Below are positions 48,201 through 62,600 of a stretch of 64,000 bases of DNA, piece after piece. Source of the DNA: Eremophila alpestris peregrina (lineage: Eukaryota > Chordata > Aves > Passeriformes > Alaudidae); assembly GCA_009792885.1 (NCBI GenBank), contig WMCF01000023.1, positions 10,810,013-10,874,012 of the forward strand. Direction: 5' to 3'. Both the position numbers and the translations under genes were made by a program. The notes beneath the pieces were generated by a model that saw only the letters and a program-made list of their open reading frames with translations, was not told the DNA's origin and ran no database searches. Each line of letters begins with the position of its first letter. The first letter of the stretch is position 1.

Positions 48201-51200
48201 CCATTGCGTGCTGCCTCTCAGGCATTGAGCTTTTGTCATCATGTTCAAGGACATGTTGCTTATACCAGCTGGCTTGGAAGCAATTCCCATCTGCCCCTTC
48301 TTTCCCCTCCATACACTTGCAGGACAGAGTGAAAGGCAACACTGAGTTAAATCTTCATCATTATTGTTGACAGGGCTCTTCATGAAAATTGCACGGAACC
48401 CATAACACAGGCATTTGAAGCTGTGCTGCAGCTCCAGTTTAAAAACTAAATGCATGGGAGAGGACAAAGCTGTAACTGTTACACATGGAAACACAATAAT
48501 GAATATCGGAAGTCCAAAATGAGCATGGTGTGAACACCATTGTTTGGCCTACTTAAAGTTCACAAATAAGTTTCTTACAGATTTAAAGCCTGCCTGTAAA
48601 GATGAAGAGAGGCCTACAAGTGGTCACCACAAGGAGGCAGTTTAATAGTGTAATCTCATTTTTCATGGTGTGTTTTGCTCCTGACACCCTACAATTTTTA
48701 AAAAACTAAAAAACTAAGGTCATTTTAGGTAAGAGTCTGGGCTCCTCCTTGTTCTTCCTCTCTTTGGTCCTCTTATCACTCTGCCTAAGTTCCCATGATG
48801 AAGCAAGCTCTGCCTTGAGCTTTGGAACACAAGATCAGAGCTGTCACCATTCTGGACTCACCACTGAGCACCACTGGCTGCAATCCAGCCCTCCTGGAGC
48901 AGGCAGCATGTGGCTGCTTGTGTTCCCACCTGCCTAAGAAGAGTGAGATCCCTGTGTCTGCAGTTTTCCTGAAGAGAAATCCAGTAACAGCAGCACTAAA
49001 CTATCAAAACACAAAAGCTTTGCCCAGGAACTTCAACAAAGCAAAAGAAAAGGGAGCAGAAATAGAAGTCTTCTCAAAAACATATCATTTACAGCATAGA
49101 GCAGGGGATTTTGGAGATTTTCTTCTTTAGTTTTAAAATAAAGGTTACCAACTGAATTTGGAGTGTAATTAGACAGATCATAGCAGAAATGCCAATTAAC
49201 AAAAAACAGCAAACAAAACATGATAAATCTGAGTTACCTCCCACAACACAAAGCAAACTGTCATTAAGTTACCCCTCTATGCACATGAACTGAAGTCAAG
49301 CCCAGTCTCTCTCCCTTTTTGACACAGGATTAGGTGATAAATTATCTAGAAACAATCCAAAAGAGCTCCAAAATTATTCCTTATACGGCAGATATTTTTG
49401 AAGGCTCCATTCTGCCACTGATTTTGGCAGTTGTGAAGATATTCTGTCCCATTTTTCCATACAATTTTTCCTTACAGTACTCTGATTTTGAGGGGGTGCA
49501 GCTTTCCCAACATCATAACAAACCTTGGAAGTTAAGGCACCATGCCAAAGGCCTACATCTTTACCATTTCTACAGATTTCCCAGTATGATGATATTAAGA
49601 AAAGAAGCCTCGTAAGCAGTCCAAAATTACAGACAGCTTCCAACTGAATAAGTATTAAAAAAAGAACTGACATCAGAAGTTACTCAACAGGAGGGAACTG
49701 TATGTAGTGACATGCTGCAGTTGCAGTGAAGAGGAGGAAGCAACTGAACTTCTGCTATCCCTGGTGCTGACTCACCACATTCTGGCTGCAGGATGTGACA
49801 TCCCTGAAGATGCTCAAGCTTCTAGAGATGTCCCTGATGCAGTCAAGTGTCTCACTGCACAAATACATCACCTAGAACTGAGGCAAAAATCTCAGTTCTC
49901 AAGTCCGTAAGATTGTGGCTGATATCCCGCAGGGTGTCAAGACTGCTATTTGGAGAAGAGTGGGAAATAACAGGCATTAAACTGGGCTTTTTGTTGTTCA
50001 GGGCCAATTCTGATCGTATCAAGGCTGAGCTACAGAATATGATGAATTTGTCTTCCCAGGACTGAAAGCCATGTTGTTTTGCTAATATCCTTCTCCTTCA
50101 TCCTAAGCCAGCAATCAGACACTTCTCAGCAAACAAACAGCCAGAGGCCTGGGTAACAGGGGCAGCAGCTGGGAACAGGAGGGACATGTGCCCCTTGCTG
50201 CTATGTTCCAGCTTTGCTCCAAATCAGGGGCATCAAGGAATGACAGGGACCTTGTGTTGCAATGCAGAGCTCAGCTCAGGTTATACAGAGACAATACAGT
50301 CAGGAACAGCAGAGTATTCATTTATAATGAAGCCAAATGAATACTAAGAAAAGAAAAAACCAACCTCATATCCTAGATTTCATGAATTTTAGCTTTCTTT
50401 ACGTGTGCGTACACATCTGTGTTTGTAAGTTATATACACACACAGAGATATATTTAAAACAGGATAAATATGTTCCCCAAAAGAAGATTTGACATTTCCA
50501 GCCTTAATCCTGTCACCCAGAACAGACCAATTTGCAGGATCTTCAAGCTCAGCTGCTGGGTTCATCTGCTGAAACTAACTTTACATAATACATTTATTTG
50601 CTGGGAGGACAATACTGTTTTGACTCAAACTTACCCTGATTAGCCCTATGCCAGTGAGAATCATGGCTGTGTTTGTTGAAATTGCTATGTGTCCTAAATT
50701 ATGGAGAGAAGGTCACTTTACAGACCCTGGAGCAGGAGGAAGCTCTGGACAAAAATAGGATGGCACTGTCACGGTATTTGTCAGCCAGGTTCAGATCAGT
50801 TTCATCCTTAATGTCTCTGCTATAATTTGCCATCTAAGTACATGACTATCAAGGTAAAGCTTATTTAATCCACCTGAAAAAGAAATTATAAATACTACTA
50901 ATCATCATATGACTTTAGAAACAAAGCAATATACAAATCTCACCCTTTGCACTACAGAGTTTATTCTTATACATAATAAACTATCCACAGACATCATATA
51001 TACAGCAATAACCATATTTCACTAGAGAGCTCTCTCTACAGTCAGTCTCCCCAGAGTGACTGTCAGAGAAGCATGGACTATTATTGCTGTTTTGGACAGC
51101 AGGTGTAAATTAGAGTTTGACATTACAGGTATGTATCAGTATTGTAAAAGTAGAGAAAAAATAAACTGCGTAAGAGATCAGTAATTACAGCTTGCTGGTA

Positions 51201-54200
51201 TTGAATGGGACCAAGCCAGATAGCAGGAAAAATGCTTCCTACCCAGGCTTCTGCTCATCACATCCATATGTTTACAGGAGGGGAAGAATTACCTCATTCA
51301 CCTTCTTTCCTCACAAGACCCATTTTTTTTGTATTACACAGTCAGAGACAATTCTCACAGAAAACACACAAAGTAATATAGGGAGTGTCAGAGCCCACAG
51401 GCAAGAACAGATTTGTCAAAATATCACAGTAGCCTTTTCCACAAAGCCGACTTTGGGGATTTACCCACCCCATCTGCTACACAATTACAGGATGAGGGGT
51501 CAGCATTGAGCCAAAACTGAGGGGGAGAGACAGGATGACAAAGTCCTCACTCTGCAGTCTTTAACAGCTCTGCCTTCTACTTGCAGACACAAAACCTGAA
51601 GGTGGGAGCTAAGAAAGAAAAGGAAGAACATGAGGATTTCCCTACACTCTCTTTTTTTTCTCACTTTAAGGAGAATACTTGAGAATTAAATTAATTCCTA
51701 ATAGCTATATCCAACCCCACTGCCCTTATGGACCCAGGGTCCATCCAGAGACTGCTGCCCTCTGGCTGGAAGGGCCAGCAAGGCCAGCAAGGCCCCAAGC
51801 TCTGCTGAGCTGCCTTCCAGGACATGCACCATCCCCTGGAACAGTATCCTTAGCTGCAGACAGTGGTGGCATTATATGCTTCCTGAAATGATGCTTTTCC
51901 ATGCAGCTAAAAGCCTTAAAATCCTTGAAGAGAGGAGTGTTTGTAGACCATACTGTTTTTGCAAGCTGCCCAGGAAATGAGTCCTTCCTATTAAAAAAAA
52001 AAACACTGTTCAAACTACAAGCCAAGATGTTCAGGATCTCTCCCTAAGTCCTGTGATTTCTTACAAATGTTACCTAGACCTACCTCCCACTGAGCTGCAT
52101 ACCCAGAACTCTCATTCTACAAATGCAGTCACAATGGTGTTTGAATGCTGAGTGTTTTATGTAATCTGAAATGTTTCAGAAACAAGCATCTGTCTCATTC
52201 TTCACCATCCAACTAAAAAAAGAGGGTTTCCAGTTCCATACCACTGTTTTGAAAATCATAACGAAGAACATGGCATGTATTGCAGTAAGTGGAAATCTTT
52301 TGGTGTTCAAGTAATGAGCACAAAACCTAAGGTATTGCAGCCTAAGTGAATTTTTCTGCAGCTGGTAAAACCATAGTATGAAAAATACCGATATAAAAAG
52401 GGAGGGCTGAGCCTCCCTAACATTTTCATGTATTTAATTTTGGATGATAAGAACATCCCTAGGAAAAGCTCATTCAGTAATGAAATCTGAAATGAAAAAT
52501 GACCATCCAGAAGTAAAAGTAGTCATACACAATTAATGAATTCATTCAGCCAGCCAATAAATCAAACAGCAAACCAGGCTCTCTTAATCACACAGAGAAA
52601 CATTTTTCAGTGCTTCCTATACTGTACTTTGCTCAAGGCCTACATTACCAATTGGTTGCTTCTTTAATTCTTAACCATTTACAACATAATGTTATTTTAA
52701 ATTCAAGTGTCATCCAAGAACACTGTGTCAGAACATATTATTCTTTCCAGGTTTCTAATCCTCAAAGAAATTAACATCAGAAAATTTACTTTATAGGTTG
52801 AAAAAGCCTGTTAGTATTCAGCAAGTTATTAGTGCATAGATAACTATAACCTTCCAAAAAGGACCCTAGCTCTTCCCTTTTTGGGTAAAACTTCATACAA
52901 AACTTCAACAGATATCAGACATGCAGAAAGTTATCACTGCCTGGAGCTTTCACACTCTCTTTCCATCAGGGACTCAAGGGGATTACCCTTGGGATACAGA
53001 CAAAAATAACTTCTTAAAGTTTTGTCAAAGACATTTTGAAAGTTTTCACTTACTATTCAATTTTCTGTGCAACAATGGACTAAATTAAACAGTAACTCAG
53101 CAAAAGCTCAAAGCAAGACACTATTGAGAAAAGAAAGAGCAGCTTTACTGAAGCCTGAAAAACTGAGTCAAACTTCTTTGCCTTTCTGTTGCACACATCT
53201 TTTTTCCCCAAAGCTCATCTATTAAATCCCAACAGTTTTCTCATCTCCCTCCAGTTTTCCCCAAAAATTTCGGAACAACCAGATCATCCTTCTATTGAAC
53301 TTTGCAAATGCTTCAATGCAGGAGCTACATGTGCTCATCACAGAAACCTATCATCAAATTTACACCAAAGAGGCAAAAACCAAGAATAAAAGCCAGTAGA
53401 CTCCTACTAAGAAGCCAGTACAAAAGCCAGTAGACTGTTCTCCTGCTAAGACTGGATTTCTGCAAGCTCCAAATGATCACACTCAAAACTTTTGAAATCT
53501 AAGGGGCCACTGAAGGACAAAGCTGCCTGGCAGTCCCTGGTGTTCTCACTTGTACCACACTCCTTCATGCTGAAATCACGCTTATCAGTTTGCTTTTTTT
53601 CCCTTTGGATACAACTTCAGCACACCTGTGACCTAAACTAGCACCAACTGAGCACAAAGGACTGTGCTGATTCTCCAGGCTTTTTCCAACAGCAGGGTCT
53701 AGCCTGTGCCAATTTCTACTGCCAGCTTGGTACTGACAGATCACACAAATTCCTCTCTTCCAGATTTCTACTTTCTCAAGGAGGGTGGTGAAGACAGCCC
53801 CAACAAGGTGACTCATCAGCAAAACCCTGCCTCCAATTACAATTATTGCAGCTATGATTCCTGAGTGAGCTTATTAATCGAAGTCTGCACAGTAGAGACC
53901 TTTAATTTCACAGAAATCCTTTTAAGTCACCTCCAAACCTGGCAATGAAACCAATTTTCCTTCTCCAACAACAGCCAAGACCTGCCCTGTGTACAAGAAA
54001 ATGCACATGTACTCTCACTTGTAACTGATACACCATTTCTCTGCCAAATTTTCACAAGGGAGTTTCCACCTGCCCACACAGACTGTTGTGACCAGGTCTT
54101 TAGCCCAAACTCACCCAACACTGATCAGAACGTGACAGCACCTACAAAAATCCAAGCAGGAACAAGGACCCTAATTCAAACTTCTCCTGGGAGGATGGTG

Positions 54201-55088
54201 AACAGCAGCTTGGAGCACTGTGCCTGGCTGCTGCTAGCTCTGCTTGGCCCTGCAGATCAGCAGAGCAACAGGCAGGAGAGTGGGAAGAGTCCACTAAAGG
54301 ACACAACACTACTTTTGCACAGAAAAGAAAAAAAAAGAAAAGCCCTAACATCCTCAATCCATCTGGCCCTGTGCCAGAACAGTATAAATTAAAGTGATGA
54401 AATAGAACTGGGGGGGCAGGCAAGGACAGAAACCTCCAACAATGATAATTTCATTAAACAACTACGTTAAGCAAGTCAGAAAGCTTGCTGCACCACTGGA
54501 GCCTGCCCTGTATATTCTGAATTTCTTAGCTTAGACACAGCTAAAAAACAGTTCTAAGGGTCTTCTCAGGACACTTGACTTTGCTGGAAGGACACAGTCT
54601 GTTGCCCTTTGCAGCTCACCTGTTTCTTACACAGGCTGCCTCCTTCAGGCAATACACCAAGGAGCGACAGGCAACACCCAGAAACACTTCTTTGCAGGCA
54701 TTGCTCTGCCCTGAGAAGAGTCAGAGCCTAAAGGAAGAATAGAGCTACATTTTGTACCTTCCAGCTAGCATATTAATTTTGCAGGTCCTGTCACGCTACT
54801 AACAATGCTCAGAATACATTGTTTAAGCCACCCTGTGGGGCTGTGCTTCCTGTCTCTTCTGACAATCCATCCCCTCTGGCCATAACACAGTGGGAAGGGA
54901 CAGGTCATGGGCATCCCAGTACACACAGACTGCCCCTACACAAAAGAGCTGAAAAAGCAGCAAATATGGGAGACATATGGGGACAAATCTATCTGTGACT
55001 TGACATAAAACTCATTCCTGGCATTCCTGTTGAACTACTAGTGGGTAACAGGCAGATTTCTATGTGTCAGTTTACTTAATTGCTCAAA

Positions 55089-55100
55089 TGTGTGTGTGTG
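55089..55100. repeat. Short (TG)n microsatellite
   Basis: Six TG units followed by CATGCATA. Confidence 0.8.
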
Positions 55101-58100
55101 CATGCATATAAAGCAAGAGGGGAAAAAAGGCTGTTGAAGTATGAACTGGCTTTGGACTTAGATAGTGTGAAAATCCTGTGTTTTCCACCTCTGGACTAGA
55201 AACACATTCTTCAAGTAAACTTTGGAGCTACTTGTTCTGGGAAGTGTTTGAGCTGAAAGATTTTCAGAGTGATGACAAACGTCTTTTTTCACTCCTAGGT
55301 TTTTGGCTGGAAATATATCTAGAATACAGAAAGCCAGGATTTTCCTTTCTCTCAGCACACAGTCAGACCAAACCACATGGCTCCTCTTGCACTTCTCCAG
55401 GCCAAGACTAGCCCAGAAATTACCCACAAAACCCTTACTTTGGACAGATTAGATTAAAAGCTTAGAGATGATGAATATATAGCCTTTCCCCTGAAGCCCT
55501 GATGGAGATCATGTATCATCATCTTCATTTTTCAAATGAAAAAAGGGAGGCACACATGATGGAGGGACACATGATACAGGACATTTACCTCATGTCAGCT
55601 AAAACACCAGAGACAGCAGCAGGAGCAGTATCTATTTCTCCCATATCTGAGCCTACTGGTTATCCAAGTGTTGACTGGATAATCTGAATAGACACACAGC
55701 ATTGTCACAGAATCACTGGTGACTTTCCCACCAGACCTTCCACTGTCACACTGTCAGATACTGCAGCTCATGTCTCCATGCCAGGCTTATGCCCCCACAA
55801 CAAGCACAAAATAAATGTTGGAGCAAGGCACTGTAAAACACTGCACACAAACAGACCTGTGATACCTACACCAAACATGACTTCACAGGAGAGAAAGAGA
55901 GCCATCTTCCCAGCCCAGTATTTTGGCACAAAGTGGTTTTTCATTCAGTCATGCTGAGAAAACACAAGGAAATACAGAAAAGCATAGAGTTTTCAAAAAT
56001 TAATTAAAATTAATTAGTTTGTAATGGAGAGAAAGTCTCCCTTTAAATATTAAACCATCACTAAATGTTAGTAGCAAAAGGATAGTCCCAGTTACCTTTT
56101 GAGTGCAAGTTTTCCACATTATGGTATTTAAGGAACAGAGCATAGCACACAAGATATTGGACAGGCCAGTAATCTATAGGGTGGGTGAAGATGGGGAGGG
56201 TGGACTGCAGTGTTCCAAACACCTAAGAAGAACAACTCTTGAGTATTTGTGGATTTCTCTCCTTGCATGCCTAATGAACAAGCTCCTGGCTCGGTGTGCT
56301 CTGCTCACTTGAGCTGACCCACAAGTGCGCAGTGAACAGGCTGTGAACTGCCATGAAATTCCAGCTCCTACAATGAGTGGGGTGGACAGGAACACCAAAC
56401 AATTCAGTTTATATTCAATGATATTGTCAAGCTATCTTTGGCAAAAACACGTTAACAACAACAACAAAAAACCACACAAAAACCCCACAAACACTAGCCT
56501 TTTCTTTAGAAAGGAAAGTGCAGGGCATTGTATTCATACACAATGATGTCCCTTAGAAGCACATTAAACAGCACTGATGATAGAATATGAACAAAAGCCC
56601 CCTCAAGTTTCTTTGAGTGTTGCTGAAAATAACTCCACTGTATTGATCCCACTGGAAGTCTTTTTGTATTGTTCCCATGGCTCTTTCTTGGTTATTTGAG
56701 GTGTGCAGTGCTTATTTGCAGTATAGAAACAGACCTTTGGTGCAGAAAAATCCAGAAGTTAGAAATTCAAATTACTTACCAGTTTATTAAGTTTTTTTAA
56801 TATTAGAGGATGATTCAAAACTAACTTACAATCTTAAAAAATGAAAAGGGTCAAGAACAGTCTCAGTTTACAATTTTTAAGCCAGTGATCAATGTTGAGC
56901 TTACTTTCCTTATAAATATGATATGAAAGTGATATTATTCAAGGACTTTTAAGCACTTTAAAAACTCTGCTAGATGATATTTCATCATGGTCCTAACTAG
57001 ACCGTGAAAATTAAACACATTTTGCTAGAAGGGATGTAAAATAAGGGGAAGTTTAAGGACATCTCTCCCCCATGCCATACACCCATATCTGTGCCTCACA
57101 GTGCGCTGCAGGGCAGGAATGGGCACCAGCACAGACACGTAATTCACACAATATTAAGCAGCCCCAGGGGGAGAGCTCTGCCTAGTTCCAAAGCAGGAGA
57201 ACTGGGCATCCCAGTGCATCTCACCAGGGCTCATTAGGGCTCATTAACTCCTGCATATAGCTCCAGCAACAGCCTGAGCATCCTGCAACTGCACTTCCCA
57301 CATAGTGTGACACACTGATACTGACTCAGCTACAGCCAGGAGTGGACTTGCTCCCTGCTAGGCATTCTTTTTTCCAGGGTGAAAAAAAAGCTTTAGGGCC
57401 AAAGTTGCTGGTTTTTTGCTGTTTATATGGCATGAAGACACACAGCTCCATTACTAGAGCTCCTGGGGACTTTGCCACAGTGGGAATGAACAGCAGGATT
57501 ATACAGGCACAAACTGGCAACAGGCATTTTCCAAGTTCGGTCTGAAACAGAATTTCAAGATCAAAGAAGTACAGAAATGCAAAAGTCAAGTAGCATAATA
57601 CTAAAAAGAGACTTGGACTGCTCTGTGTCATAAGAATGGGCTGAACAGATCGTCTGCAAGCTTCCTGCAAGAGCCCAGAGACTCAAAGGAACAGGATAAA
57701 GCAGTGTTTCATCTTTGCCATCCTGAGAGGAAGAAGCTAATGCTCATCTGCATAAATCACTGAGAAAGCAAACTGGAAACAGAAGCAAGCTAAAAAAGCA
57801 CATAAGAAGAGCCAGTAGAGAGGAAGGGAACAAGACTGCAAGAACAACTTGTCACATGGACAACACTACAAAATAAGATCTCCAGCAGTGCTAAGACCAG
57901 CTTTGAGCAATGGCTTCAAAACACCCTGCTCCCTAGCTGGCTTTGCCTTCCATGAATCCCAAAGCAAAGTAGTTACTTATATTCTTTCTTCACTAAAATA
58001 AAACTTAGCACTTTGCCATGATTGCTTCACAGTAATAAAGAACTCTCAACAGTAATCACGTGACAGCACTGACTCCATCACAGAGCTTCCACAATGGAGA

Positions 58101-59602
58101 ACAAAAACATGCCCCACAAGTGGAAGGGAAGACTGTTCATTTATCAGTCGGCACTACCACATCCCCTGACCTATTTTATTACTAAAAATAGTCCCTCTTA
58201 GGTCACTGCTGCAAATTGAATTCTGCTGCTTCCTTGCCCACTGCAATCTCACAGAACTGCATGCTGCCTACACACAAAACACTAAGTAGGTTAACTTATT
58301 CACTGCCAGGGATGCAGCAGGTCTTCTCATATGGATAAAAAGACCATTTTGCTTAAATGAGTGACATGTTTCTTGCGCTGCAGTTAAAAGTCCAAACCCA
58401 GTTATTTATATTGCACCATGAACATAAATGTCTGGCTTCCAATTTGCCTGCACTTATGATATGGTTTTCAATATTATTCTTGCAAGATATGTTTTCAAAG
58501 GATTTAATGTTACAAGTGATATAACAGCAGCAACAATGACCTCTCTATTGACTGAACAGTCAAGCTTTTCTTGTTTAGCCCCCTCACTAGGGTAAGTCTG
58601 GAAAAGCAAGAGACAAGAGGGAAACAGTGAAAATGTTCCAAGTTAAAAAGACAACACCTCCTTTCAAAAGATCCTCTATTTGTAATTCCCAATCCAAAGC
58701 ATCTCATGATTATCATATCATGAAGAGATGGCAAATTTAGACCTAACAGCCACAGACTATGTAAAAGAGAGAGGAAGAGGAAGGCGTGAACTTAAGAGCA
58801 AGAACTTATTAGAGGATCCTAAACAGGAGACTGAAATAGGTATTATGGACCATTTCATGCTTGATAGTGAACAAACATAAAGAATATGCTATGTTTTTGC
58901 TGTTTTATTTGAGCTAGACAGAATAAGACTAGCATATTTCCCTGGGCTAACACTGCATCTTCATTTCATTACTTCAATAGCTTCCCAATCTTAAACAAAC
59001 ACACCCCAAAACCAAGCAAAGATCAAAGACATCAGACTTTATGTCAGCTTTCTGCTTAAATCACTGCATATTCTGCTGGGAATTATTTAGCATGCAGCAG
59101 ATGCACACAGAGCTGAGCCATTCAAATGATTCACAGGCTCATTAACCTAACTTTATTGTTATTTAGTTATGAAACAAAGTTTCTCACTTCCTGCTATTCT
59201 AAGAATAACATCTGCCAAATCTGAGCTTTCTTGACAGAGGGAAAATCCAATGTCTTCAGGGGACAAAACAGCCTCAGCTCTGGCTGAGTTTCAGCTGGTG
59301 TCATTTGCAGGGATGCTGGAGGCACTGTAGGTCACAAGTTGTGTGAGAAGTCCATGGCCTGCCCAGCCGAGAAAGATGAGCTCAAATACCTCACCACAAG
59401 GGGAACCACAGAGTCTCTTAGCAAGGATATATGAAATGTGCTCACAGAAGGAAGAGAGAAGTGGCCCTGCCAGCCAAGGTGCAGTTAGTTTCCCATTCAT
59501 TGAAAAGGCATGAAATACACACTGCAAACAGCCTGGGTCTGCATTTCTGATCATCCTGAGCTCCAGATTTGCCACGTCTTGCTAGGGATTGACTGTGGAT
59601 TT

Positions 59603-59622
59603 AAAACAAAACAAAACAAAAC
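59603..59622. repeat. (AAAAC)4 short tandem repeat
   Basis: Four perfect AAAAC units. Confidence 0.9.
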
Positions 59623-62600
59623 ATACCACCAAGTAGATACCTTTTTCTTATTTCTACCCAATAGGTCAAGGTTAAGTTGGTCTGTTGATATATATTTGTA
59701 TTTATGTGAAAGGTTTATCAACTATATATTTTAAAGGTTTATTAATCACTTCAGGATCATCAATTCACAGGGCACAAGTGACACACTGGAGATGCCTGGC
59801 ATATGTGGACAGCTGTTTTTAAATGAACATGTTATTTTCTGAAAGGTCTGTTAGTCACCTGAATGCAAGAGATGGGTATTAAGTTCCTTACAGAATGAAG
59901 ACATGGAGCCCTCTTTACAAGATTAAGCATGTCCCACAGTTTTAGACTGCATAATTAATGAGTCTTCTCCACAGGATGTCCTTTCAGACTTTAGTTTCTC
60001 CAAGATCCTATAGCATTAACTGTCTTTTTATTTCTTAGGAGATCAAAAAAGTGTTATGTTGGACACTTAAATGCAATGACTGCACTTGAAGACACATAAC
60101 TTCATTCTCTTTTTTAACTCTCCCAGTAATGTTCCTGAGTAATAAAACCTCTATTAGAAACCCTATTTATATATACATGTCTATTCTCAGAGAGATATGA
60201 TCAAAAAAGTCTGAGGTCATACAACAGACCATTCCATAGGCCAGGTAACTAACAGGAATGTCAGCTAAGATAGGATCAGCAAGACAATTAACAGTACTCA
60301 AAGATGCTCAACACAAGTGAAAACAAATTACTTGCACCACTTTTCCATGATCATCATACATGAAACCAAAAGGTCTTAAGTATTTAAGTACCTAATTAAC
60401 ACTATGGTCAAAAGTGGAAGTATCTGAACCCTCTTGACTAATTTTTTAAAGTTAATACGACATTTTACAAGTCAAAATTTAGTCTAAGTTTGCAAACCAA
60501 CAAAAGAAAAAAAACAGAATTATATTTATGAAGCTCTAAAGTTGTCCAAGGCCTAGATAAACTGTTCTTTATGGATCACTGAGAAAATCTATGCACCTTT
60601 CAAGGTGCCTGGATCCACTAACATGGATTTAAAAGTTCAGTGAAAATACAGTGCACCACTGCTACTGAATTTTTGGCAAAAGAGCAGGTAACGTGTAATG
60701 AATTTTGGGCAAAATGCCAAAGACAAAATGAAACTAAACAGTTTCAAAATATATTTCAGTCCAAAACAGAGAATTTACAATTTAAAACTTCAGTTCATTA
60801 TTTAGGCTCAGTTCTTCACATCACTATCTTCTGACTCTGGGGAGCTGTAAAATAAAGTCTTTTGTGTTTCAGCATCCAAGAAAATTGAGGACTGTCACCA
60901 ACCATCTATTAAACCCACACCACTCAGAGGCACTAACTAAATTTACTGCCATATCTTAACTTCTATCACAGTAAACAATAAATTACAGAAATATTGGCAC
61001 AAAGACAAAGGAGGCACTTTGAGGCCTGAACAAGGTTAGGTGAAGTGACATGTCAATAAATAATGTTCAATGTTTACACTCACACAGCTGTGCTTTCCAT
61101 GCCTGGCCACTTTTGGAAGTGGTGTGCACCAAAGTTCACCTGCCGGAATGCCCACGTCAAGCCAGGTACAGGTCACTGCAGCACTCCTGTGTTCTGCAGT
61201 TTCATCTTCAGCTCAGAGTTGTGACAGCAGTTTTGAAGCAGGGGTAAAGGCTGGGAAGAGCACAAGTTGTTCCTCATGGCCAGAAAGTCACACTACCTCC
61301 TGCTCCAGGAAAGAAAAATCCTGGAGGCTGAGGACCCACTGGAACCTGCTCAGAATACAGGGGAGAGTGCAGGAGGCTGTCAGCTCACATTCCCACTCGT
61401 GCAAACTATGACCAGCTGCCACCTCACACTCCTTTTTGAACATCTGCAAACAAATGCTAAATCAGCAGGATACCTCCCTTCTGCTGCCAGTGCTTTGCTT
61501 CGTGCTGTCTCTTTTCCCAGAAGTGCTACTTCAGTGAAGAGACCCCTTGGAAACCCCCACATTTCCTGACACCTCTGAGAGCCTTTGGAAAGTGTGATAC
61601 AGGGGCCAAGCCTTCAGCTGCAAATCTGCCTCGTCTGCCTCAGCCTCCAGCAGCTGCAAAATCAAAAATAGCTGCCACAGGCAAACCAGGACTGAAGATG
61701 AGAACGTTTGTTCCTTTATTCCAGGCTGATAATGGTGTCACTGTTGACATGTCTGGGCTCTAAAAGGAGAGCTAATAAGGAAATGGACAAAATTATAAAG
61801 GATAAGGAACATTCTAAAATAGAAATGGGAAAATTACCCTCTTTTTAAATGTACATGGAAAATTTGACTGGCCATGACAAAATTATATGCTTATTTGGCT
61901 CTTTAGGATGAATTTCTTGCTAAATACAAGCAGAGCAATCATTTAAAGCAGCATTCTCAGCTCTTAAAATTGATTCTCACCCTGACCAAATGAGACAATT
62001 TTATCAGGTATCAGAATTATATGCACCATCATTGCCTCCTCACAACTTGAGAAAAAACATGGTCAATAAGGAATGGAACCTTATTATTGCAGAATTTAGT
62101 CTCCAGCTTTTGGCCACTTCCTAGCAAACCCCAATATTTACAGGATACTTTAAGTTCACAGAAAAGGAGGCTTCTGCAAAAATGAGGAATTACATTTTAT
62201 CTAGTGTAGCAGCAGTATTACCTGTGTGTGTATATTACCTATACCATGTGCATTTCTGCTTTCATTGTCTACAAAACCACTAAAATGTAATTCTAATTTT
62301 GTGAGCCAAATGAGGGGTGGGGAGTGTGCAAAAAGACTGCTGTGGAATCTACTTTCTTCATTCACAAAACAGCAGTATTTGCCACACAACTAAATGTTGC
62401 AAGGGAGCTATTTGGAAAAGAGAAGGTGTTATTTTCATTAGGTGAATCCCTGTGCATTAGTCACATATTTGTCAGATTTCCTCTATCAGTAATTAGCCAC
62501 GTAGTCAAACCTCGGGTAACCCAAGGTCAGCCCTGCCTCTTGGGCCAGCAAGCCAGGTTTCTTAAAAACTCAGCATGGTAAAGAGCCATCAGCAGCACAG

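Noticed and set aside
59291..59575. 94-codon minus-strand frame as a SERGEF exon
   Set aside because: It contains none of the RCC1 signatures and no splice signals at sensible positions.
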